The notes: a model not told the origin generated them from the letters alone. Counted from the stretch's first letter, positions 1-7,841 are shown. The stretch is 64,000 bases of DNA from Burkholderiales bacterium (GCA_017307865.1 JAFKGE010000026.1:1-64000); one strand, 5' to 3'. Numbers and translations: made by a program.

Positions 1-147
1 CTCGTTTGGGTCACTCAGAACACCCTCAGGTGTCCGCCATCAAAATGGAATGCTGTCCGCCATCACCGTGGAACGGTGTCCGCCATGACGGTGGAACTCT
101 GTCCGCCATCAGCGTGGAATCGTGTCCGCCATCGCGTGGAATACGCA
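1..147. mobile_element. Terminal remnant of an IS21-type insertion sequence
   Basis: This segment holds five tandem 23-bp repeats and no coding sequence. Multiple terminal repeats are typical of IS21-family ends. The outer boundary is placed at the CA dinucleotide at 146-147 because the reading frame of a MaoC-type gene begins immediately beyond it (148-241, minus strand). The transposase genes would lie beyond base 1. The repeats differ from those of the second IS remnant at 2293-3076, so this is probably a different element. Family assignment is by repeat architecture only. Confidence 0.55.
31..145. repeat. Five tandem 23-bp repeats (IS end)
   Basis: Copies start at 31, 54, 77, 100 and 123, exactly 23 bp apart. 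Each opens with TGTCCGCCAT and ends with a GTGGAA or ATGGAA core; the middle positions vary, and the last copy is one base shorter before the element ends. Regular spacing near two helical turns fits repeated transposase binding sites at an IS21-type terminus. There are no unique spacers, so it is not a CRISPR array. Confidence 0.85.
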
Positions 148-241
148 ATGTCACGGTACGGCGCGACGTGACGATGCTCCGGCCGACTTCGAAGTCCTCG
201 AAGTACATGCCGCGGGGTTGATAGCCGGGGTGGTGGCTCAT
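148..241 (-). pseudogene. MaoC-type hydratase, N-terminal fragment cut by an IS
   Basis: Starting at the ATG at 239-241, the frame reads about 31 residues including MYFEDFEVG and SRRTVT, the usual opening of MaoC-like (R)-specific enoyl-CoA hydratases. It then runs into the IS repeats at base 147, so the hot-dog core with the Asp/His active site is absent. The start lies 13 bp after the stop of the MmgE/PrpD gene, so this was the next gene of that operon. It is non-functional as it stands in this window. Confidence 0.75.
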
Positions 242-254
242 GAAAGCGCTCCTC

Positions 255-1625
255 TTAGACAGATTGCAGTGCCAGCACTTGGCGGATGTCAGGGACGTTT
301 TCCAGCGCAAGGAAATCGGCGACGGCCTGTTGTGTGCGTTCTCGACCCAGAACGGGCTCTGCCAGCATTCGGAACTTGTCAATCACCTCATCGTTCGAGA
401 GGGCCTCCTGTGGCGAACCCCGCGGGGCAGCAACGGTTTGCGTGCTTGAGTTCCCTGCGGTGTCGGTAAGGTCAATGCGACAGTGGTGGTAATGAGCCAG
501 CGCTGCGTCCTGCACCACCGTGATTCGCTGCATGGCGTCGATCACGTCGGCCCGTTGCACGTGCTCGGATACCCCAATGCTGTGTTCTGGCAGGATCACG
601 TCGGCCCCACAAACCACCTGGGCCAGGCAGTACTGAAGGTGGAACCGGGCGTCATTGGGGGAATTCGGCAGCCGCGCTTTGCTGACCACATCGGCCACGT
701 ACGGTGCCACGCGAACCTCGATGCGAGCGCTTTGCAAAGCGGCATCCCCGAGCCGCTGCCGCAGCTTGCCGAGCGCATCCACGGGTGCGTGCAGATACCC
801 ACAGCAGGCATGCAGCTTTCGTCTCGGCTGTTCCAGTGCCCAGCGATCCCTCCATACATCTGCGTCGAAGCTTCCGTCGGTAGATGCGGTTGAAAAGTAG
901 CCGATCTTGCTGTCCAGCAAGTCTTTGGGGCCGGTCATCCCTGCGCGCGCATAGTACGCAGCGGTCGTACCGATGTCAGCGGGCTGAGCGCCGAACAGCA
1001 TGGGTTTGACCGTCCCTCCGTTCCCAAAGATCACCTCCGCTGGGCACCAGCCGGCGAGGCTGCCCGCGATGGCCAAGGCGTTCAGTGCCTGCTCTTCATT
1101 CAAGTCGAGCAGGTGCGCCGCCGCTGCCGCTGCGCCGAACGTGGAAGGTATTCCGACGGGGACCATCCCCATCTCGGTGTAGCGGCGCAAGGTGGGGTAC
1201 ACCGCATCGTAGACGCGGCTGGTGACCTCGATGCCGCGCACCGCTGCCTCCATCACATGTATGCCGGAGGAACCCAGTGCCTCGCCCAAGGCGAGGGAGG
1301 CGCAGACGATACCGATGCTCGCATGTCCTCCAATGAGATCGTTCAGTTCGAGAACGTCGCCAAGGTAGGCATTCGCCCGCATGGCCTCTCGCAATGCGCG
1401 GCGATGCGGGGTGCCGAACACGGAAACTAAGCCTGTGCCATCGCCTGGTTCACAGGCGAGCACCAACTGTGCTTCCTCGGTGCGTGAGCCTGCGAGGACG
1501 CAGCCCACGGTGTCGAGAATGCACAGAAGGGCTTGTTTTCGAACAAGCTCAGGGATGGCTGGCCCGGAGATGCGACTGGCCTGCTGCGCGAGTGTTTGCA
1601 AGGCGCTGATCGTCACGTCGTTCAC
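255..1625 (-). CDS. MmgE/PrpD family protein
   Basis: A 456-residue protein of full family length. The MmgE/PrpD family contains 2-methylcitrate dehydratase, cis-aconitate decarboxylase and related lyases or epimerases. The family-typical K-x-H-x-x-C-x-x-x-H stretch (KLHACCGYLH, about residue 270) is visible, and the alanine-rich helical N-terminal half fits the fold. The start is a GTG that overlaps the stop of the NIPSNAP gene (GTGA), implying translational coupling. It is the first of three divergent MmgE/PrpD proteins in the window. The reaction cannot be assigned; the former neighbours (flavoprotein, NIPSNAP, MaoC) suggest an acyl-CoA or dicarboxylate intermediate. Confidence 0.85.
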   Translation of the reverse strand: MNDVTISALQTLAQQASRISGPAIPELVRKQALLCILDTVGCVLAGSRTEEAQLVLACEPGDGTGLVSVFGTPHRRALREAMRANAYLGDVLELNDLIGGHASIGIVCASLALGEALGSSGIHVMEAAVRGIEVTSRVYDAVYPTLRRYTEMGMVPVGIPSTFGAAAAAAHLLDLNEEQALNALAIAGSLAGWCPAEVIFGNGGTVKPMLFGAQPADIGTTAAYYARAGMTGPKDLLDSKIGYFSTASTDGSFDADVWRDRWALEQPRRKLHACCGYLHAPVDALGKLRQRLGDAALQSARIEVRVAPYVADVVSKARLPNSPNDARFHLQYCLAQVVCGADVILPEHSIGVSEHVQRADVIDAMQRITVVQDAALAHYHHCRIDLTDTAGNSSTQTVAAPRGSPQEALSNDEVIDKFRMLAEPVLGRERTQQAVADFLALENVPDIRQVLALQSV

Positions 1626-1999
1626 TCCTTCTCGAATCCGGGGCTCCGCGCCAAGTCGCTGAACGGCATCTGCGTGGCGCGAATGAGGCGTGTTTCCTGA
1701 GCGGTGATGAGGTGCCCTGATGCCTGCAGGTAGGCGGGGAAGTCCGGGTGGGTGTCACGCGCCAGGCTCCGGCGCTCGTAGTCGGTCAGGTCGTCGTAAC
1801 CCCAAAGGTGCACGAACTGGTTTTGCGGGCCCACCAAGCTGGTGTAAAACCCCATCGGGTGTTCCAGTGTTTGCAGCAACACGGGCATCGCCAACCGATT
1901 GAATACCTCCAGAAATTCGGGCATCTTGCGCAAAGCGATGGTGTAGACGCGATGGTCTACCAGCGGCTTTGAGGACGGTGTCAGCAGAGGGATACTCAT
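1622..1999 (-). CDS. NIPSNAP family protein
   Basis: A 125-residue protein with the NIPSNAP pattern: VDHRVYTI near residue 14, a central LVGPQNQFVHLWGYD and a YERRSLARD segment. The family adopts a dimeric alpha/beta-barrel fold and is common in bacterial catabolic operons, without a settled biochemical role. The start ATG overlaps the stop of the upstream flavoprotein remnant (ATGA), and its own stop overlaps the GTG of the MmgE/PrpD gene, so the three were translated in series. Because the upstream gene is now a transposase-flavoprotein fusion, expression of this gene may depend on read-through from the IS remnant. Confidence 0.8.
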   Translation of the reverse strand: MSIPLLTPSSKPLVDHRVYTIALRKMPEFLEVFNRLAMPVLLQTLEHPMGFYTSLVGPQNQFVHLWGYDDLTDYERRSLARDTHPDFPAYLQASGHLITAQETRLIRATQMPFSDLARSPGFEKE

Positions 2000-2292
2000 G
2001 CCGGCACCACCTTCAACTCCGCTGCTCGGGTATCACGGCGATGCCCAGCGGCCTGATCGGCGATGTGGTTGGCGGTGATATAGCCAAAGGTCATGTTCGG
2101 CCCATGCGTGATGCCCGCACCAGGGTAGTTGCCGCCCATGACGCTGGCGCGGTCGTTGCCCGCTGCGAACAGCCCCTCGATGGGCGTGCCATCGGTGCGA
2201 AGAACTTCACCCACCACACTGGTGCGCAGACCATCGAAGGTGCCCAGGTCGCCCATCAGGACCTTGACCGCGAAATACGGACCTTGCATCTT
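1996..2292 (-). pseudogene. FAD-dependent dehydrogenase, C-terminal fragment
   Basis: About 98 residues matching the C-terminal end of the flavoproteins that include 3-ketosteroid delta-1-dehydrogenases and fumarate-reductase-like proteins: PYFAVKV, GTFDGLRT, GLFAAGND, VMGGNYPGAGIT, GPNMTFGYI. The N-terminal FAD-binding Rossmann region and the catalytic domain are missing. Upstream the frame continues without interruption into an IstA transposase fragment, so a deletion joined the two genes in frame at about base 2292. The lost enzyme probably dehydrogenated an enone or ring intermediate; the fragment alone should not bind FAD productively. Confidence 0.8.
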
Positions 2293-2901
2293 GACCTTGT
2301 CCACTGCCGTCTTCATGTTATCATAGATGCCGCGCCTGGCAACGCCTCCCAATGCCTGGAAGGCGCGGGTATGGGCATCGAACAGCATCTCATGGCCTTG
2401 CCCAGGGTAGGCAACCAGCCAGAAGGCACGACTGGCGCAGAGCTTCAGATGGGCCACTTGCAGTTTGTAGAACACCCCACCAACCAGCAGACCTTCCTCG
2501 CTCCAGTCGAACTGGAAGGCCTCGCCCAACTCGAAACTCAGCGGTACAAAGGCCCTGGCGGGATCCTTGGCGCTCTCCACCCGCCACGCACGGATGAAGT
2601 CCGTCACGGCGCTATAGCCACCCCGGTATCCCTGGGCCTGAATCTGCGCAAACAGCGCCTTTTCACTGCGCCTTGCGTTCTTGGCCCGGTGCGCATCCGT
2701 GCGCAGGGCCTGCTCCAACACCGCCACAAATGGCGTGAGCTTGCCATCAGCCTTCTTGCGCTCGTACTTCGGGGTTATGTTGCCGGGGGCCCTGAGCCAC
2801 TTCTTGACCGTGTTTCTGGCCAGTCCCGTTCTTCTGCAAATCTCTCCGTCAGAGAGTTGGTCGCGCCACTTCATGCCCCTGACCTTGCCAATCATGTCCA
2901 T
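2293..2901 (-). pseudogene. istA: IS21 transposase IstA, 3'-truncated
   Basis: About 203 residues from the ATG at 2901, which has an AGAGG Shine-Dalgarno 8 bp upstream. An N-terminal helix-turn-helix is visible (DGEICRRTGLARNTVKKWLR, about residues 18-37 from this start). The first catalytic Asp lies in FQFDWSEE and the second in YDNMKTAVD. The third catalytic residue (Glu) and the C-terminal domain are lost, so the protein cannot catalyse transposition. The frame runs on into the flavoprotein fragment, giving an uninterrupted chimeric reading frame from 2901 to 1996. Confidence 0.85.
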
Positions 2902-2919
2902 GGTGATCACCTCTTACAT

Positions 2920-2942
2920 CCCTGCTGAAAAATTCAGCAGGG
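2920..2942. other. Perfect hairpin upstream of istA
   Basis: CCCTGCTGAA and TTCAGCAGGG form a perfect 10-bp stem around an AAA loop, about 18 bp before the istA start codon. Hairpins just inside an IS end often shield the transposase gene from transcription or translation entering from the host side. That role is inferred here. Confidence 0.6.
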
Positions 2943-2955
2943 CAGTTGAACACCC

Positions 2956-3010
2956 CTGTCAATTTTGGATCGGCATCAGACCTTTCAGACTGTCAGTTTT
3001 CGGTCGGCGA
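2956..3010. repeat. Two direct repeats at the IS21-type left end
   Basis: CTGTCAATTTTGGATCGGCA at 2956-2975 and a near copy at 2990-3010 (CTGTCAGTTTTCGGTCGGCG) lie 34 bp apart between the element terminus and istA. This is the arrangement of transposase-binding repeats in IS21 relatives. The sequence is unlike the 23-bp repeats at 31-145. Confidence 0.6.
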
Positions 3011-3076
3011 CAACACTCAACTCCTTGTCGATATTTTCAACAAGGCTAAGAAGTACGCTTTTCGGGGGCAAGCTCA

Positions 3077-3166
3077 CTCGTCGTGCAGACTCTTGCCGTG
3101 CACTTCGATGCGGTCGGGCGTGCTCCAGGCAATGTCGGAGCGGATGGGTTTGCTTTTGCGGGCCAC
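3077..3166 (-). pseudogene. Citryl-CoA-lyase-like gene, first 30 codons, cut by an IS
   Basis: From a GTG at 3164-3166, with GGAGA about 7 bp upstream, the frame reads 30 residues including IAWSTPDRIEVHG and SLHDE. This resembles the start of citrate-synthase-fold citryl-CoA lyase proteins found beside CitE homologues. After the GAG codon at 3077-3079 the IS21 end begins and supplies an immediate TGA. The gene follows the CitE-like gene by 26 bp, so it was the last or next-to-last gene of that operon. Identification rests on a short stretch only. Confidence 0.5.
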
Positions 3167-3192
3167 GGGGCATCTCCAATGGGTTCAGAAAA

Positions 3193-4029
3193 TCAGGCTT
3201 CCAGGCCGGCGCTGCGCAGAACGGCCAGCGCACGCTGGTAGATCGGGCTGTCGACCATTCGACCGTCCATCACGACGGCGGCACCACCAGCGGCAACGAA
3301 GACATCTCGCACGCCGCGCGCCCAGTCGAGTTGCTCGGCGCTGGGAGTGAACACCGCCTGGACGGCGGCGATCTGCTTGGGGTGGATGCACAGCTTGGCG
3401 CCGAAGCCCTGGCGCCTGGCACGCTGGGCATCGGCATGTAGCCGGTCGAAGTCATCGATCACAAGACTGACGCCGTCGATCGGCGCGTCCAGCCCGGCCA
3501 GGCGCGAGGCGAGCACGAGCTGCGAGCGGAACCCCTGCAACTCGATTTCACCCCCATCGGGTGCGCAGTCAATACCCAGATCCAGTGCCAGGTCGACGCT
3601 GCCGAAGGCCAGGCGCGCGACGCCTGGCACACAAGCAATGTCGCGCACGGCTTCGACACCACGCGCCGATTCGATGATCGGCAGCACATCCTTGTAGATC
3701 GTCTCGACCACCGCGCAGATGGCTTCGATGCCCTCGGCCTTGGGCAGCATGATGGCTGCCACGCCGGGATGGCGGCACAGCTCGATGTCCTCGTCGAACC
3801 ACGGTGTACCGGCAGCGTTGACGCGCACGATGAGCGGCACGGCCTCGTCGAGTGCGGCCGCCAGCGCAGCGCGGGCACGCGGCTTGGACTCGGGCGCAAC
3901 CGCGTCCTCCAGATCGACGATCACCATGTCGGCACCGGCGACGCGCGCCTTGGCGAAGCGCTCGGGGCGGTCCCCGGGAACGAAAAGGTAGGACCTCGGC
4001 AGCCGAGTCAGGACTGGCGGCGCACTCAT
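3193..4029 (-). CDS. CitE-like HpcH/HpaI lyase (citramalyl- or malyl-CoA lyase type)
   Basis: A 278-residue TIM-barrel lyase of the CitE group, which cleaves 3-hydroxy-3-carboxy acyl-CoAs such as citryl-, malyl- or citramalyl-CoA. Visible motifs are RSYLFVPGDRPERFAKA near the N-terminus, MVIVDLEDAV, the metal-binding Glu in PIIESARG, the metal-binding Asp in FGSVDLALDLG, and KLCIHPKQ near the C-terminus. The ATG at 4029 is chosen for its GAAGG site and because family alignment starts there; the open frame extends further upstream. It lies between an MmgE/PrpD gene (55 bp upstream) and the truncated citryl-CoA-lyase fragment. With the family III CoA transferase two genes upstream it recalls itaconate or mesaconate pathways; the substrate is unproven. 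Confidence 0.82.
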   Translation of the reverse strand: MSAPPVLTRLPRSYLFVPGDRPERFAKARVAGADMVIVDLEDAVAPESKPRARAALAAALDEAVPLIVRVNAAGTPWFDEDIELCRHPGVAAIMLPKAEGIEAICAVVETIYKDVLPIIESARGVEAVRDIACVPGVARLAFGSVDLALDLGIDCAPDGGEIELQGFRSQLVLASRLAGLDAPIDGVSLVIDDFDRLHADAQRARRQGFGAKLCIHPKQIAAVQAVFTPSAEQLDWARGVRDVFVAAGGAAVVMDGRMVDSPIYQRALAVLRSAGLEA

Positions 4030-4084
4030 GGGGCAACCTTCGCCCTGCGGGCTGCGGTATTCACCTTCGGAACTGCTGGGCGAC

Positions 4085-5449
4085 TCATGCCGCCAGCCAT
4101 CGTTCAACGCGCGGGGCCTCGGCAACGGACCAGACACGGGCCATCAGGTCGGCCATCTCCGCCGGGGTTGCGCCCCTGCCATAGGCCGCCAGTCGCCGCG
4201 CCTTGTCCTCCAGTTCGGCGCGCGTGAGGGTGTTGTCCGGGTCCCCCTTTGGTTCGTCGACGCGCGCCGAGAGTGTTTTGCCGTCGCGCGTGGTTGCTGT
4301 CACCTTGCCGATCCAGCGCTGGGGATAAGCGCCGTCAACCTCCTCGTCGAGTTGCATCGTGACCCGGTCGCGCAAGGCCGCCACGCGCGGGGCAAGGTAG
4401 TGCTGCTCGAATTCGTCAAGCCCGGCGTACCCGTACTCGGCCACCAGCGCGAGCACAGTACCCATCGAGAACTTGGCCTGGTGCACGGTGGATGGCACGG
4501 TAACCCGCCCGAGCACGTCGATCGCGCCCTGGTGCACATGGGTGGTCACCTGGACCAAATCATCCGCAACGAGCCGGTGCGTTTGCATCAACGCCAGCAG
4601 CGCATCTGCGCTGGGGTGCGTATGACGGCACGAGGCGTGGTATTTGAACGAGGTTTCAGCCGTGGCCCAACGCTGCCCCAGGCGGTCGGTGAGCCGCGCC
4701 GGGTCGGCGTCACTGGACATGCCTGCGGCCAGGCCCTGCGGCCCTTCCAGAATCTGGCGTGCGCCGGTCAGACCGGCGCGCGCCAGGTAAGCCGACGCCA
4801 GTCCGCTGGACGCCGCATGCGCGGTGTGCAGTTGCTTGGAGTCGGCCGCGTCGCGCAGGAACTCCCACAGTCCGGCGGCTTGCGTGCCGGCGCTGCCGAA
4901 GGCATGCAGCATGGTTGGCGCATCCAGCTTGAGCAGCCGACCGACCGCTGCGGCTGCGGCCAACGTGCCTGCGGTGGCGGTGGTGTGGAAGATGCGATAG
5001 TGTGAGCGTCCGAGAAATTCTCCGACGCGGATGCCGACCTCGTAGCCAGCCACCACGGCGGTCAAAAACTCGCGGCCACTCGCGCCGATGTCTTGCGCTA
5101 TGGCCAGCGCCGCCGGGAACACCACGGCACCGGGGTGGAACACCGAGCCATTGTGCACATCGTCCTGCTCAGCAAAATGCGACGCTGCGGCATTGACCAT
5201 GGCGGCGAAATGGGGTGAGGTGGTGCGGCGCGAGATCAGCACCTCGGCGCGGCCCGAGGCCGGGCCCATCTCGCGGGCATAGGCCTCAATGGCCTCGACC
5301 GGCCGCGCGCCCTTGCCGGCCAGCGCCGAGCCGTACCAGTCGAGAAACAGATCCTCGGTGCGGCGAAGCACCGGTGCCGGGATCATGTCGAATGGCAGGC
5401 CAGCCGCAAAGGCGGCCAGCGCCGCGCTCGGGTTTGTATCCAGAATCAT
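4085..5449 (-). CDS. MmgE/PrpD family protein
   Basis: A 454-residue MmgE/PrpD protein. The family-typical stretch is present as FKYHASCRHTHPSADA (about residue 275), and HFAEQDDVHNGSVFHPG near residue 90 covers the region that binds substrate in PrpD and cis-aconitate decarboxylase. It starts 16 bp after the CoA transferase stop and precedes the CitE-like gene by 55 bp. A CoA transferase / MmgE / CitE order is consistent with handling a branched dicarboxylic acid as its CoA ester, but dehydratase, decarboxylase and isomerase activities all occur in this family. It is only distantly similar to the other two copies. Confidence 0.85.
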   Translation of the reverse strand: MILDTNPSAALAAFAAGLPFDMIPAPVLRRTEDLFLDWYGSALAGKGARPVEAIEAYAREMGPASGRAEVLISRRTTSPHFAAMVNAAASHFAEQDDVHNGSVFHPGAVVFPAALAIAQDIGASGREFLTAVVAGYEVGIRVGEFLGRSHYRIFHTTATAGTLAAAAAVGRLLKLDAPTMLHAFGSAGTQAAGLWEFLRDAADSKQLHTAHAASSGLASAYLARAGLTGARQILEGPQGLAAGMSSDADPARLTDRLGQRWATAETSFKYHASCRHTHPSADALLALMQTHRLVADDLVQVTTHVHQGAIDVLGRVTVPSTVHQAKFSMGTVLALVAEYGYAGLDEFEQHYLAPRVAALRDRVTMQLDEEVDGAYPQRWIGKVTATTRDGKTLSARVDEPKGDPDNTLTRAELEDKARRLAAYGRGATPAEMADLMARVWSVAEAPRVERWLAA

Positions 5450-5465
5450 GGCATCACACTTTCAA

Positions 5466-6641
5466 TCAGATCGCTTGTTCCGCACGCAGCCGTGCAATCT
5501 CCGGCGCACCGTAGCCCAGCTCGGCGAGAATGGATTCGGTGTGCTCGCCCAAAGCAGGCACCGGCCCCATCGGTGGCGGCTCACTGCCGCTGAGGTGATG
5601 CGGCGGGTACAGCGCCGGCAGCGGGCCGCTGGGCGAACCGATATCAGTCCAGCGCCCACGCGCCGCCAACTGCGGGTGACGCCACAGATCGGCCATCTCG
5701 TTGAGCTGAGCATTGGCGATTTGCGCCCCATCCAGGCGTTCGACCAATTGCTCGGCAGTCAATGTCAAGCACACGCTTTCGATGACAGCGCGCAACTGCT
5801 CGCGCCGGGCCAACCGGTTGGCATTGCCCAGATAGGCCTTGGCCAGCTCCGGCTGAAGCAGCACCTTCTCGCAAAAAATGGCCCACTCGCGGTCATGCTG
5901 CACCGCCAGCACCACCTGCTTGCCGTCGCCGCAGGTAAACGGGCCGTAGGGGTAAATTGCCGCGTGCGAGGCACCCGCGCGCGGCGGCGGCGGCTGACCG
6001 TCCAGCGTGTAGTAGAGCGGGAAGCCCATCCACTCGGACATCGCTTCGAGCATCGAGATTTCGAGCCGCTGACCGCGCCCCGTGCGACCGCGTTGAAGCA
6101 GTGCTGCCAGCACGCTGCTGTAGGCGTACATGCCAGCGGCAATGTCGGCAATCGACAGCCCGGCCTTGGACGGCTGCTCGGGGGTGCCGGTCACCGACAC
6201 AAAACCGGCCTCGCTCTGGATCAGCAGATCGTAGGCCTTCTTCTCGGTGTAGGGACCGCCTTCGCCGTAACCGGAGATGTCGCACACGACGATACCGGCA
6301 TTGACAGGCGCCAGGCTCGCGTGGTCCATCCCCATGCGCGCCGCCGCGCCAGGCGCGAGGTTTTGCACCAGCACGTCGCAGCGCTCCACCAGCTTTTGCA
6401 GCACGGCGCGCGCGGCCGGCTGCTTGAGATCCAGCGTCAGGCTCTCCTTGGAGCGGTTGCACCAGACGAAGTGCGAAGCCAGGCCGTGCGCGCGGGTGTC
6501 GTAGGCGCGGGCGAAATCGCCCTCGCCCGGGCGCTCTATCTTGATGACGCGCGCACCCAGATCCGCGAGCTGCCGGGTGCAAAACGGTGCCGCAATAGCA
6601 TGTTCCAGCGTGACGACGAGCATTCCTTCCAATGGACGCAT
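5466..6641 (-). CDS. CaiB/BaiF family III CoA transferase
   Basis: A 391-residue family III CoA transferase. These enzymes move CoA between carboxylic acids through an aspartyl-CoA intermediate; the probable catalytic residue is Asp138 in KKAYDLLIQSEAG. Other family signatures are ADLGARVIKIERPG (residues 26-39), SKESLTLDL and a glycine-rich GRGQRLEISMLEA. The closest functional types I recognise are mesaconate, itaconate and related dicarboxylate CoA transferases. It lies 11 bp downstream of an acyl-CoA dehydrogenase and 16 bp upstream of MmgE/PrpD. It could activate the growth substrate or recycle CoA among intermediates. Confidence 0.88.
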   Translation of the reverse strand: MRPLEGMLVVTLEHAIAAPFCTRQLADLGARVIKIERPGEGDFARAYDTRAHGLASHFVWCNRSKESLTLDLKQPAARAVLQKLVERCDVLVQNLAPGAAARMGMDHASLAPVNAGIVVCDISGYGEGGPYTEKKAYDLLIQSEAGFVSVTGTPEQPSKAGLSIADIAAGMYAYSSVLAALLQRGRTGRGQRLEISMLEAMSEWMGFPLYYTLDGQPPPPRAGASHAAIYPYGPFTCGDGKQVVLAVQHDREWAIFCEKVLLQPELAKAYLGNANRLARREQLRAVIESVCLTLTAEQLVERLDGAQIANAQLNEMADLWRHPQLAARGRWTDIGSPSGPLPALYPPHHLSGSEPPPMGPVPALGEHTESILAELGYGAPEIARLRAEQAI

Positions 6642-6652
6642 GGCAGCTACTT

Positions 6653-7807
6653 TCAGAAAGAGCGTGGCAACCCGAGCACGTGATCGGCCACGTACGACAG
6701 GATCAGGTTGGTCGAGATCGGTGCCACCTGGTACAGCCGGGTTTCACGGAACTTGCGCTCGACATCGTATTCGCAGGCAAAGCCGAAGCCGCCATGGGTC
6801 TGAATCGCGGTGTTGGCCGCCTCCCAGGAGGCTTTGGCGGCGAGGTACTTGGCCATATTGGCCTCGGCACCGCAAGGCTGGTGGGCATCAAATAGCTCGC
6901 AGGCACGCCAGCGCATCAGATCGGCGGCCTCGGTCTCGATGTGGCTTTCAGCGATAGGGAACTGCACACCCTGGTTTTGCCCGATCGGGCGGTCAAACAC
7001 ACGGCGCTCGCGCGCGTAGCGCGCGCTCCGGTCGACGAACCAGCGGGCGTCGCCGATGCATTCGGCGGCAATCAGTGTGCGCTCGGCGTTCAGGCCATCG
7101 AGGATGTACTTAAAGCCTTTGCCATCCTCACCAATCAGGTTGTCCACCGGGATCTCCAGATTCTCGAAGAAAAGCTCACTGGTCTCGTGGTTGACCATGT
7201 TGCGGATGGGCTTGACCGTCAGCCCCTTGCCAATGGCCTGATGCAGGTCAACGATGAAGATTGACATGCCGTCGGACTTGCGCGTCACCTCCTTAATCGG
7301 GGTGGTGCGCGCCAGCAGAATCATCAGGTCGGAGTGCTGGACGCGCGAAATCCAGACCTTCTGGCCATTGACGACGTAACGATCACCCTGCTTGACCGCC
7401 GTGGTCTTGATCTTGGTGGTGTCGGTGCCCGTGGTGGGTTCGGTCACGCCCATGGATTGCAGGCGCAATTCGCCGCTGGCAATCTGGGGCAGGTAGCGGC
7501 GCTTTTGCGCATCAGAGCCGTGGCGCAGCAACGTGCCCATGTTGTACATCTGGCCGTGGCAGGCCCCGGCATTGCCGCCGCAACGGTTGACTTCTTCCAT
7601 CACCACCGAGGCTTCGGCCAGCCCCAGGCCCGCGCCACCGTATTCCTGCGGGATCATCACCCCCAACCAGCCCGCGCGGGTCAGCGCGTCCACAAATTCC
7701 TCCGGGTAGGCACGCGCTTCGTCGATCTTGCGAAAGTACGCGTCCGGAAAGCGTTTGAAAAGATCGCGCAGTGCAGCGCGCAACTCCGGGTAACGTTCTT
7801 GATTCAT
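6653..7807 (-). CDS. Acyl-CoA dehydrogenase
   Basis: A 384-residue flavoprotein that introduces an alpha,beta double bond into an acyl-CoA and passes electrons to ETF. Family features are GVMIPQEYGGAGLG near residue 50, VTEPTTGTDTTKI (the FAD and substrate loop), KVWISRVQHSD and the C-terminal QTHGGFGFACEYDVER. The position of the usual catalytic Glu (G-G-T-N-E-I in typical members) reads APISTNLI, so the base must lie elsewhere or differ. Adjacent ATG codons at 7808-7810 and 7805-7807 make the start ambiguous by one codon. The BadI-like gene lies 34 bp upstream. Confidence 0.88.
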   Translation of the reverse strand: MNQERYPELRAALRDLFKRFPDAYFRKIDEARAYPEEFVDALTRAGWLGVMIPQEYGGAGLGLAEASVVMEEVNRCGGNAGACHGQMYNMGTLLRHGSDAQKRRYLPQIASGELRLQSMGVTEPTTGTDTTKIKTTAVKQGDRYVVNGQKVWISRVQHSDLMILLARTTPIKEVTRKSDGMSIFIVDLHQAIGKGLTVKPIRNMVNHETSELFFENLEIPVDNLIGEDGKGFKYILDGLNAERTLIAAECIGDARWFVDRSARYARERRVFDRPIGQNQGVQFPIAESHIETEAADLMRWRACELFDAHQPCGAEANMAKYLAAKASWEAANTAIQTHGGFGFACEYDVERKFRETRLYQVAPISTNLILSYVADHVLGLPRSF

Positions 7808-7841
7808 CATGCTTGGTTCTTGAAAATCCGTACCGAGACAC

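Larger units (their letters stand above)
2293..3076 (-). mobile_element. IS21-family element remnant (left end plus 5' part of istA)
   Basis: Reading on the minus strand, the element begins TGAGCTTGCC at 3076, directly after a GAG codon of a citryl-CoA-lyase-like gene. It contains two 20-bp terminal repeats 34 bp apart, a perfect 10-bp-stem hairpin and the 5' two thirds of istA, and stops at about 2292 where flavoprotein sequence begins. The 3' part of istA, all of istB and the other end are gone. The element is therefore immobile, and an IS-adjacent deletion removed the sequence between the citryl-CoA-lyase and flavoprotein genes. Confidence 0.8.

Noticed and set aside
31-145. Short tandem repeats as a CRISPR array
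   Set aside because: The 23-bp units abut without spacers, and no cas genes are present. The pattern fits IS terminal repeats.
1-147. Both IS remnants as two ends of one element
   Set aside because: Terminal sequences and internal repeats differ (23-bp TGTCCGCCAT units versus 34-bp-spaced CTGTCA units), so two elements are more likely.
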